The notes under the pieces: generated by a model | Told to the model about the DNA's origin: nothing | Database searches by the model: none | Seen by the model: the letters and a program-made list of their open reading frames with translations, nothing else | Source: Diphasiastrum complanatum | Taxonomy: Eukaryota; Streptophyta; Lycopodiopsida; Lycopodiales; Lycopodiaceae | Assembly: GCA_029204225.1 (NCBI GenBank) | Contig: CM055098.1 | Span: 49,092,277 to 49,156,276 of the forward strand | Direction of reading: 5' to 3' | DNA length: 64,000 bases | Position numbers and translations under genes: made by a program | Shown here: one piece after another, positions 34,201-41,100 of the stretch | Layout of the letters: the number at the start of each line of letters is the position of its first letter | Position numbering within the stretch: position 1 is the stretch's first letter

Positions 34201-37200
34201 ATATAGAACACATTATTGGTCACATTGTACATGACATACATTGATAAGTGTATGCTTGATAGCATGACCGGTAGCAGTATGTTGCTGGTGTGATGCCTCA
34301 TTCCTCTCTGAGCGATTGATCCATAGCTTGGGGGCTAGATCCGTTCGATCTAGGTTTGGTTGGGTTGGTTTGTCCACCATCAAGTTCCCTTGTCAACGTT
34401 GCTTGTGATTGGCATGCTTAGAATAGGATCCTTGGATTGAGGACTGGTATCATAACTCAGATTTTAGGAAATACCTAATCCATAGGAGAGGATAGTGTTC
34501 ATACCCCGGATGAATAAACAGGTTAGTGGAATTTTGGTACAACTGATCACCTTACCAAATCGACTATGTTTATTCGGGTATAGACCAAGAAGTTATAGAG
34601 TATCTGTTTAGGCTTTACAGATTATCAAAGTGACATTATGAACATTCACGTTTCGAAGTTCACTGGTCGCTTTTGGTCGGCCGTATTTGCTAAACTAGAG
34701 ATGACTCTAAAGCTTAAATGTTCTTCTGAAAATTGGTTGTTGCCTATGTGAGGGTATCACGTTCTTTTATTGAGTATTGGACAAGAATCCGATGAATTAT
34801 GATTGACGAATCATAGTTCAGATTCTAGGTATACTTAATCGTTTAAAAGAAGGATTACCTGCGTGATTAGAAGATCGGATAAGATATGTATTCATATTTT
34901 CATAGTAATCTCCTCGGAGATTGAATTATAGTAAGCATTTGGCTACTGGTTATAGCCATGCTTATGTACGGATTTGAGCCTAGGTCACCCATTGCGGTTG
35001 AGACTCGGTCAATCAAGTTTCAGAAAGTAGCGGATTTTCTACATGATATGCAGGAAATGCTATGAATTGCACGTGAGAATGTCCAGAGTGACCGACATTA
35101 TGCAAATCTGAAAAGATCACCGAGAGACTTCCAAGTGGGGGATTGGGTATACTTGAGAATCCCGAAGGATTCGAGTGTAATGCGTACCGGCAAGCATTAT
35201 AAATTGTCCCCTAGATATAGAGGACCGTATAAGATCTTGAAAAAAATCAGATCCTTAGCTTAACCAATTGGGACTCCCGAAAAGATCGCAAGTGCATCCT
35301 GTATTTCATGTAAGCCGTCTCTAGAAGAGTCTACGTGAAGGAGAGTATCTTGGATCTGGAGATTAATTGGACCTGTTGGATGAATCATCGGTTGTATCTC
35401 GTCTTGAACCCGAAAAGATCTTGGACGAAAGAACTAAACGATTGAGTAATTGTATAGTTACCGAGCATCTGGTTCGATGGATGGGATGTATGGACGATGA
35501 TGATTCCTAGTAACAAGAGGGAAGCTTAAGGAGGTTCTTTCCCAGTTTTAAGTTTTGAGGACAGAAGTTGAACAAGGGGGGAAAAATGTCATGCCCATGA
35601 CTGGTCTCGGGTAGCGTGACCACGCTAGGGACCGGTAGACCAACAACCCGTAAGTTAATTGTGAATATAAGGGAATTGGGGCCCTTATGTGTACATAGTC
35701 ATAATTAATGGTTGTAGGCCTAAACACTTGATGGTGCATTTGTATGGGTCTATTAGTGAGTCATTGGGGAACTGGATAACGTGGCCCAGAAAGGTTGCAG
35801 AGGTGGTCAGTGAGGTGTCATAGTGCACTACTAGTGGTGCATGGGCCTTGGAGGGTATAAGTATACCTATTGGGCTCTCACTAGTGTATGCTTGATTGCA
35901 GGACTAGTAGCCGTATGCTGCTGGTGTGATGCCTCATTCCTCTCTGAGCGATTGATCCATAGCTTGGGGGCTAGATCCGTTCGATCTAGGTTTGGTTGGG
36001 TTGGTTTGTCCACCATCAGGTTCCCTTGTGTTGCTTGTGATTGGCATGCTTAGAATAGGATCCTTGGATTGAGGACTTTATAGTCGTATAAGCTGACTAT
36101 TGATTTTCGAATCACAGACATGGTTTTAGTGCTCATTGCTATGACTCAATTTTTTAGAAGATTGGAACTTGACGAGCCCTTCGAAATTGTTTTGGAGCAC
36201 AGTAGTCAGTTTGTAATCAGTGATAGCAAGACACCTAGTATTCAAACCTTAGAATCAATTTGGTGTTTGGTTCAATGCTTAGTGTTAGAATTTATAATTT
36301 AAAAAAATTTGTTCGAAACTTCAAACATGGTATAAGGTCATAAGAACCTAATATGGCAAGACATGTCAATGGTCACACTCATGATATGCCCAATCCTGAT
36401 TTGGATCCTATGATACTATAAATAGGCAAACACACACCTATAATAGGCCCTTGAGTTATGGATTCTGCTCATCACATTCACCACGTCCATTTACATTTAC
36501 TTTACTTTATCCATAAGCAAGCCTTGGGGCCTTTTTTATTCATTATTAACACTTAGACTATATGGTTGGCCTTGGGCCTTATTATTCATTATTTGGACAT
36601 TTGGACATATTACTGGAGAGTGGAGGCCTTCTTGGAGGGCGCACTATTATCCCTCCCAGTTGGGCCCTTACCACTAGAAGCTTCCTTTTAGGGCTTCCTC
36701 TAGTCTATAAGTAGGGAATCTGTGTCATTTGTTACTCAGCTGATGATATTGATCTCTCTCTTTAATCTCCTTAATCTCTCTTTCCTGCTTTCTAGGGTTA
36801 AGTCTTGCTTATGTGATGCTTTCATAGCTTAGCTCTAGATCAGTTGTGGTTGCATTCGGTATCAGAGCACTTTCCTTCGCACCACTTTTTTTTTCAGATT
36901 TAGTAGAGGCTGTCCAGCGCCCTACATACCCATCATTTTCGTCGATTTTTGTCATCAGATTTCTATCACTTTCCAGATTTGGTAGAGGCTGGCCAGCGCC
37001 CTACTACCTTGTCACTTTCGTCGATTTTCTCCACCGTTTTGCTGCCCATTTCGTGGATTGATTGGAGGCTGTCCAGTGGCCTATTTCATCACCATTTTCA
37101 GCGGTTTTCTCCATTTTTTTTCAGGTTATGTGCTGATTTTGGTAGCTGCTACCCAGCGCCCTACTACCTTGCCATCTTCGACGGATTTCTCCACCGATTT

Positions 37201-40200
37201 GCTATCCACTTTGCTGATTGTTTGGAGTTTCGTGATAGAGTACAGCTTGCTACCTATTCCGGTTCCTCTGACGGGAACTTATTAGAGAATTGGTTTGATA
37301 AGCTTGACACATATTTCCAGATCAAGTTCTCTCACAGGATTGCACAGCGGTTGCATGTGAGAGGAACTGGAGTGTGTTCTCTCTGATTCACACGAAGAGG
37401 AGGAACAGACTTTCGACGCCATATGTAGCAACTAGTCATTACGTACGTCGTAGTCAAGAATCAAAGATTTCATTTTAACCTTCTAAATATTCTTGGTGAC
37501 TGGTCCCTAAATAGAGTCCAATATGCACCAAAATGAGCTAAAATCTGTCACTACATCAAAATGTGAGTTTGGTATCTTGTATTTGGCATAAACAGGCAAA
37601 AAAAATATAAATCGGCCAATTCGAACCTGCCCAGATGATTCGAATCGGTCCATGAAACTTTGTGATAATTCTACACACAATTTTATTAACTCAAATTTGT
37701 TGCAAAAGCTAAAGGTGGAAACAAAGCAAATTGACCACCGCTATGTTGTGGTCTTTCCCCCTCTAGGGGAGTCGACCATGGTATTAAACTCCTTCCTGGT
37801 AGCTCGCTTGTATCTTTCTATCCTTATAGGGTGAGTACTACCAAAGAGGATGAAGTTTATAGTCAAACTACAAAACTATCTTAAGATGGGCCATGTAAGG
37901 CGTAGTAAGTCCCCTTGTGGGGCCCCAATTATTTTAGTTGATAAAAAGGACGGAGGCACTCGTCTGTGCGTAGACTTTAAAAAATTAAATAATTAACAAT
38001 TAAAAACCATTACCCCTTACCTTGAATTAATGAACTAGTTGATCAATTACATGGCACAAAGCACTTTACCAAAATCGATTTAGGATCAAGGTATCACTAG
38101 ATTCGAATCAAGAGTGAGAATGTGGAAAAAACCCGGTTTAGGACTAGGTATGGCCACTATGAATTTCTGGTTTTACCATTTGGCTTGACAAATGCTCCTG
38201 CTACGATCTTCTTTGTCCATATCTGGAAAATTTTGTAATAGTTTGCTTAGATGATAATCTCATCTATAATAAAACCTTAGAGGAGTATGAGGAGCATCTC
38301 AGGACTGTCTTAAAGTTACTTAGACAGGAGAAGCTCTTTGCCAAGGAATCCAAATGTGTATTTTTCCAGAAGAGATTGGTTTATCTCGGTCACGTTATTT
38401 CGGACCATGGGTTGGAAATTGAGCCAAATAAAGTCCGTCAGGTTTGCAAATGGCCAATACAAGCATATACAGATTGAGTACTTTGAAATTCTTAAAAAGG
38501 TACAAATCAAGCAAAGTATTAAAAGAATAAAATTCAATTGAAAACAGCGAGGATAGCAAGTTTTTCGATTTGAATCATTGTATGGACTTAATTTTACCTT
38601 TCACCGTCCCTAGCTTTCCAAAAATGTAACATCAATTCAAAAACTCAATGTATAAGTTTAGAACTTTGGCTATGAGTAAAACAAACATTTAAACTTTGAT
38701 TATAATCAAAAAGAATAGAAAAGGTTTAAAATTCTACGTATCTAGATTCATTGAAAATTTGTTGCTGATATATTATAATGGTTTGATCTCTTACTACAAG
38801 TATGCAATACATGTAATGATTTCCTTTACCATTATATTATTGCTTCTATGGTAGCGTCTTCCCAATACCAAGTATACTCTTTTCAGGGGGTAGCTTTATC
38901 ACCATGGAGCCCCTCTACATTCTCAATGTCATTGCATTGTGGTATACATTATATCATGACCATTCTTCCTCACTTATTGATAATCATATTGGTTTCATAA
39001 ATTCTTCAATTATCTAAGACATATGTATATTGACCCTCGATGAGAAAAGATATAGCCCACATTGGCTATGGGTGTTGCTCATACACTATGCTTAGTTGGA
39101 GACTACTATATTATCATGATGTGATGTCATTCTATCTACATGTGATGCTTTATGTGTGGATGTGTTCATGACTCTACTTCATATATGTTTTTGCAGCTTC
39201 TTCAAAGGATGCATCTCTCACTATGATCTTTATGTTGCGGTATCAACACCTTCCAATTTACAGCATCAAAACTTTCAATATGCAGCTTCAGCATTTTCTA
39301 CAAAAAATTGTGGGGCCTTCTATAGAAGAGTTACAAACATATTGTTGACAACTCCTTGGGACTTGAGCCCAAGTTCCCTATGGTATTTGAGATTCGATCA
39401 TATGGTTTGGACAATTAGGTCCTTCATTTATTAGAAACATTTATTTGATTATTGGCTATCATTCAGTCCTTCCTTAGCCCTTATTTTAATAGATAGGGCT
39501 CTAGGCCCTCATTCTAGTCGGTTGATTGTTTGAGAGACTAGTTCTTATATCAAAGAGTTGCTTGAGATCAAATCAGCATCCGTTCAGCTTAAACTCACTT
39601 TAATTCAATTAAGTTACTCATGTGGATGGTCATCCAGCCAAAGGTCTACATGAGATTGACTATACAATACACATCAAAATCTATGTTAGCTGAAATGTTT
39701 TTATCTTAGCGACATCTACAAGATATATAAAAAAGATAAGAAAACTTGCACATTATAGACTTTTGGCAATATAGCTTCCTTCCCATAACATATTTGCCAG
39801 AAATTTTACATCTCCAACAGCCACTAGATGCTAGGAGCCCAAAACTGTCTATCTCTCTAGTAAAAATTGGAGCCTGAATGTAGAAAACCAGTGTTTACTC
39901 CCCAAACCCTGCAAAGCCTGTGAGCTGCAGCCCATAAATGCTCTTATACCAATTTCTGACAAAAAACATACAAGAACTCTGATAGAGCTGAAAGGTAATG
40001 GAATTGTGTTGATCGAAAGAATGTAGCACAATAAAACAAGGATAAGATGACAAAGTAACTGTTAGATGAAAGCTTGAACGCGCCTAAACCCTGAACCAAA
40101 ATATGTTGCCACAACGAGAATCCCCAACCACTCTCCTGCTGATAATGTGCCACATAGGCCTATTTACTATCTGAGGGGCTGAATTAGGGCTAAATCTGTG

Positions 40201-40681
40201 AATTCTGATTGACACCCAATAAGAGTCCAACAAGCAGAAAGTGTGAGCAATAGATTTCAATAGCGATGCCCAAGAGCCAAAACCTGAAACTATATGGTCC
40301 AAATGAAGTTTACGTAAAAGTGCACACTGGACTTCCATGCAGATGGCCGTGTCCTACGACTTATATAATAAATCATTTATCAAAGCTACCTTTAATAGTC
40401 ATAAAATCCACGTTGAGCTTTGAAGCTGCCTTGGGATCATTAGGGGTCCATGTGAAATAACTTCCTGCCTGAAAACAATCACCAAAGCAGTTTACCAAAA
40501 CCACTTCCATCAGCATTACCAACCACATGCATCTCACATAAATCCGCACAAATGCCAAAAAGCAGGGAAATAAAGAGGCAGAGATGAGGATGCACACCAT
40601 CATAAGAACGCCTGGGATGCTTGGGCCTTTAGGTGTCAGCATGTACTTTGCTCTCACAGTGATCAATGGGCTCCCATCCAT
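17260..40681 (-). CDS. TFB1: TFIIH subunit 1 (p62/TFB1), 5' part, five coding exons
   Basis: The gene encodes a core subunit of TFIIH, which opens promoters for RNA polymerase II and acts in nucleotide excision repair in the nucleus. Exons on the minus strand: 40681-40598 (ATG start), 40468-40390, 25670-25597, 25423-25357 and 17407-17260. Every junction is GT-AG and the phases fit (0, 1, 0, 1, 2). The 150 codons contain the PH-like domain ([57 protein letters not shown]) and the start of the next segment ([15 protein letters not shown]). Family members are about 550-600 residues, so roughly three quarters lie beyond base 17260 and were not found. Introns are 129, 14,719, 173 and 7,949 nt, the long ones filled with transposons. 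No stop or broken splice site is seen, so the gene may well be functional. Confidence 0.85.
17408..18984 (-). other. TFB1 intron 4, left part, no gene seen
   Basis: AT-rich intron DNA. An open minus-strand frame at 18078-17818 has no recognised motif and no exon-like borders that fit TFB1. Confidence 0.5.
19478..19582 (-). pseudogene. Ty3/gypsy C-terminal chromodomain fragment
   Basis: The minus strand encodes [17 protein letters not shown], then [15 protein letters not shown] and a TGA at 19480-19478. The TWKG, IWE and PEF positions correspond to the chromodomain at the end of plant chromovirus pol (VxWKGxPxxxATWE...FPxF). It abuts the gag fragment with no integrase in between. Confidence 0.6.
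19571..19794 (-). pseudogene. Ty3/gypsy gag N-terminus
   Basis: The ATG at 19794 opens [20 protein letters not shown], followed by another Pro/Ser-rich stretch and [18 protein letters not shown], a short helical stretch usual near the start of plant Ty3 gag. The frame ends at 19571, immediately where chromodomain coding begins in a different frame. An upstream ATG in the same frame (19845) is less likely given the leader context. Confidence 0.5.
21203..21334. repeat. Near-perfect 66-bp tandem duplication
   Basis: Two copies with AACATCTTTAAACTCACAAC at 21205 and 21271, and GCAGTAGTAGTAGC then AATATAGTAGTGAAAAC in each, appear identical across the unit. The duplication is therefore recent. 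It lies in TFB1 intron 4 and has no evident function. Confidence 0.9.
21335..25356 (-). other. TFB1 intron 4, right part, no gene recognised
   Basis: AT-rich intron DNA. Around 22550-23600 several frames look weakly coding (for example [18 protein letters not shown] and [15 protein letters not shown]) but carry many stops and match no family I recognise; this may be an old transposon. No additional TFB1 exon is needed here because exons 4 and 5 join in phase. Confidence 0.5.
25357..25423 (-). CDS. TFB1: TFB1 coding exon 4
   Basis: A 67-nt exon with acceptor TGTTCAG|GCAG and donor ATTG|GTATAAC. It encodes [20 protein letters not shown] and LI, the last strand and C-terminal helix of the PH-like domain, and the most recognisable TFB1 motif (FEFENxxDxxACRDFI). 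It ends in phase 1. Confidence 0.9.
25597..25670 (-). CDS. TFB1: TFB1 coding exon 3
   Basis: A 74-nt exon with acceptor CTATCCAG|GCC and donor AAAG|GTGTGA. It completes the Gly codon and encodes [20 protein letters not shown] and VDPK, the KxSKEG...LLNLS part of the PH-like domain. It ends in phase 0. Confidence 0.85.
25967..26202. repeat. (CA)n-rich tract followed by (CT)29
   Basis: A CA/CT-rich run (CACACACTCACACAC units, 25967-26132) is followed by an uninterrupted (CT)n tract of about 58 bp at 26144-26202. The CT tract forms the exact 3' edge of the truncated LINE ORF1 on the minus strand. Confidence 0.95.
26209..26992 (-). pseudogene. LINE ORF1 protein: Pro-rich N-terminus, coiled coil, RRM-like and C-terminal domain
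   Basis: The first frame (26992-26741) has a [10 protein letters not shown] run encoded by GGTGAA hexamers. After a shift comes a coiled coil ([29 protein letters not shown]), then [14 protein letters not shown], the opening strand of an RRM-like fold, and [10 protein letters not shown]. In a third frame [19 protein letters not shown] and [14 protein letters not shown] form the C-terminal domain. This is the domain order of LINE-1 type ORF1p, an RNA-binding trimeric chaperone. Two frameshifts inactivate it. Confidence 0.7.
26828..26862. repeat. GGTGAA hexamer repeat within ORF1
   Basis: About five tandem GGTGAA/GGTGGA units, coding for the Ser-Pro dipeptide run of LINE ORF1 on the minus strand. 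Confidence 0.9.
27259..27600 (-). mobile_element. LINE copy A': ORF2 end and 3' UTR with (TTC)8(TC)n tail
   Basis: On the minus strand the frame ends at 27499 with a basic/Pro-rich tail ([18 protein letters not shown]) like the ORF2 ends of copies 1 and 2. The 3' UTR contains TTGTCTTATATGCCTTTTGG and ends at GATATTAATAAAGC, followed by (TTC)8 and (TC)n (27303-27259). The same terminal sequence ends copies 1, 2 and C. LINE copy B begins immediately beyond the tail. Confidence 0.6.
27790..28190 (-). mobile_element. LINE copy C: ORF1 C-terminal end joined to 3' UTR, 5' edge at (TC)n
   Basis: On the minus strand a (TC)n tract (28218-28177) runs directly into codons for [20 protein letters not shown] and [15 protein letters not shown], ending at a TAG at 28021. 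This corresponds to the last part of LINE ORF1. The 3' UTR then ends GGAAAAGACGTTAATAAAGC followed by (TTC)5 (about 27823-27805). ORF2 is absent, so this is a short internally deleted LINE derivative of about 370 bp plus tail. Confidence 0.6.
28177..28250. repeat. (GA)n, poly-G and (GT)n compound microsatellite
   Basis: (GA) of about 42 bp is followed by a G run of about 14 bp and a GT run. The GA part is the 5' junction of LINE copy C. Confidence 0.95.
28596..29851 (+). other. Ty3 element 2 leader, no gene
   Basis: Untranslated leader between primer-binding site and gag ATG, about 1.25 kb. It contains a G-run at 29206-29218 and a local duplication of GGGGAGGG(A)GGC(G/A)G then CGCTTCCCCA at about 29266 and 29323. 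Confidence 0.5.
29852..30780 (+). pseudogene. Ty3/gypsy gag with broken zinc knuckle
   Basis: The ATG at 29852 opens [20 protein letters not shown]; an in-frame TAG follows at 29942. Further on, in other frames, come [32 protein letters not shown] and [20 protein letters not shown], the conserved retrotransposon gag core. The frame 30419-30703 ends in a TGA that replaces the second Cys of the CCHC knuckle (C-F-S-stop...GHLSENC). The product would have been the structural protein of a cytoplasmic particle. Confidence 0.75.
30834..31680 (+). pseudogene. Ty3/gypsy RT thumb/connection and RNase H
   Basis: The open frame 30864-31472 starts at [20 protein letters not shown], after the RT active site, and continues through [40 protein letters not shown] and the RNase H Asp block [24 protein letters not shown] replaces the Trp of the LKIWRHYL motif at 31470. 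Later pieces ([20 protein letters not shown]) continue to about 31620. RT motifs up to the catalytic aspartates are deleted. Confidence 0.8.
31700..32600 (+). pseudogene. Ty3/gypsy integrase with 31-bp internal duplication
   Basis: The zinc finger [20 protein letters not shown] to [13 protein letters not shown] (31930-32080) and the first catalytic block [14 protein letters not shown] (about 32140) are in the frame 31700-32200. [20 protein letters not shown] (second Asp) and [19 protein letters not shown] (Glu) follow in another frame. A 31-bp tandem duplication at 32254-32315 (CAGGTTGTATGGTTTGTCGA twice) disrupts the core, and a TGA at 32478 follows. Confidence 0.8.
32532..33179 (+). pseudogene. 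Ty3/gypsy integrase C-terminus and chromodomain
   Basis: Frame 32532-32951 encodes [39 protein letters not shown] and the [19 protein letters not shown] module with [15 protein letters not shown] at 32949 separates it from 32988-33179, where [20 protein letters not shown] and a terminal IPGFSP form the chromodomain. The layout equals that of the 7-11 kb element, to which it is clearly related. Confidence 0.75.
33187..33500 (+). mobile_element. Polypurine tract and 3' LTR of Ty3 element 2
   Basis: TATGGGGGAGGGAA precedes TGTTATGTACCATAACGG (33205-33222), whose bases 33206-33220 form a perfect dyad. At 33310-33400 the sequence AGCTTGGGGG...GATCTAGG.TTGGTTGGG is shared with the LTRs of the next Ty3 element (34330 and 35960), so the LTRs belong to related families. 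The LTR end was not determined. Confidence 0.55.
33501..34239. other. No gene seen; probably LTR remainder and intron
   Basis: AT-rich DNA between Ty3 elements inside TFB1 intron 2, without recognised coding motifs. Confidence 0.4.
34240..36078 (+). mobile_element. Ty3/gypsy element 3: LTR pair with only the integrase end left
   Basis: A 5' LTR end (34240-34443) and a full-looking 3' LTR (35587-36078) share about 190 bp, including CCTCATTCCTCTCTGAGCGA, GCTAGATCCGTTCGATCTAG and GGATCCTTGGATTGAGGACT. A PBS-like TGGTATCATAACTC follows the 5' copy at 34445. The inside holds only a decayed integrase C-terminus (about 34960-35530), then the purine tract AAGGGGGGAAAAA (35574-35586). The 3' LTR starts TGTCATGCCCATGAC. 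Confidence 0.7.
34960..35530 (+). pseudogene. Ty3/gypsy integrase C-terminal remnant
   Basis: With stops, the DNA encodes [44 protein letters not shown] and [18 protein letters not shown]. These match the corresponding parts of the integrases at 10.4 and 32.7 kb. A degenerate chromodomain may follow (to about 35530). No RT or protease is present in this element. Confidence 0.65.
36897..37215 (+). repeat. Four imperfect 75-84 bp repeats in a retrotransposon leader
   Basis: Units start at about 36897, 36976, 37060 and 37135. Each contains GATTTGGTAGAGGCTG-like, CCAGCGCCCTACTACCTTG-like and TCGATTTTCTCCACC-like blocks. The copies are diverged. They lie between the primer-binding site and gag. 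Confidence 0.75.
37220..38465 (+). pseudogene. Ty3/gypsy gag, protease and RT fragments
   Basis: [20 protein letters not shown] (37270-37330) is the first part of retrotransposon gag. [19 protein letters not shown] (about 37660) is the protease site with the catalytic triplet altered (DNS in place of DSG/DTG). RT pieces are [47 protein letters not shown] and [20 protein letters not shown]. Gag and protease are separated by only about 250 bp, so a deletion lies between them. Many stops are present. Confidence 0.7.
38466..40389 (-). other. TFB1 intron 2, right part, no gene seen
   Basis: AT-rich intron DNA with short open frames of no recognised content. Confidence 0.5.
40390..40468 (-). CDS. 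TFB1: TFB1 coding exon 2
   Basis: A 79-nt exon with acceptor TTTTCAG|GCAGG and donor AAAG|GTAGC. It encodes [20 protein letters not shown] and DFMTIK, matching the family's W-x-PNDPxxxSKLxVxxxxIKG. It ends in phase 1; the split Gly codon is completed 14.7 kb downstream. Confidence 0.9.
40598..40681 (-). CDS. TFB1: TFB1 coding exon 1
   Basis: Twenty-eight codons from ATG at 40681. The start is the first in-frame ATG after an upstream in-frame TGA. The exon encodes [20 protein letters not shown] and SIPGVLMM, the first strands of the PH-like domain (family pattern VKYKTxVKDPGTPGVL). The donor is ATG|GTGTGC at 40597, phase 0. Confidence 0.85.
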
Positions 40682-41100
40682 GGCTAGTAAGCCCGCAATC
40701 GCCACTCAATCGAGCTGATAGAAGAACACAAAAATCACTGAAAATCACACTTCTGAACTAATAACTTTTGCTGACCATTGCTGCCCATGTCCCTGGGATC
40801 ATCATGATGCATGCGCCCATCTGTCTCTCCACTGGATCAGATAAAAACAAAATCAAATACTTTGTTTTTGCTCAGCTGCTAAACAGATTTACTACAAACA
40901 AGCCTGAATTTTGCAATGGCGCTCAGGTAGCGCATGCGATCCATATCAACCGACTGAGCTGAGCTTGAGATAGCGAGTGTGGTAGGTGTATACAAGAAGC
41001 AATATACTAGTAATGTTTCCGAAGAGCCTATTATTCATAAGGGCAAAAATTATTGAACGAATATCAATAACTTTGTATTGCCCAAGAAAGAGATTTTAGG
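40682..41100 (-). promoter_or_regulatory. Presumed TFB1 5' UTR and proximal promoter
   Basis: DNA upstream of the TFB1 ATG on the minus strand. It has no other gene and a moderate base composition. I cannot place a TATA box or start site with confidence, and a further 5' UTR exon upstream is possible. Confidence 0.3.

Larger units (their letters stand above)
36290..38465 (+). mobile_element. Ty3/gypsy element 4 remnant: PBS, repeat-bearing leader, gag, protease and RT pieces
   Basis: CGGTATCAGAGC at 36857-36868 is an initiator-Met PBS with one change, preceded by LTR-like sequence that includes CTATAAGTAGG at about 36705. A leader with four imperfect repeats follows, then gag (37220-37390), a protease piece (37650-37830) and RT pieces (37870-38465). 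Homology ends abruptly at about 38465. The remainder of the element is absent. Confidence 0.7.

Noticed and set aside
40084-40338. Minus-strand frame between TFB1 exons 2 and 3
   Set aside because: Does not fit the phase or content of the TFB1 family; exons 2 and 3 join without it.
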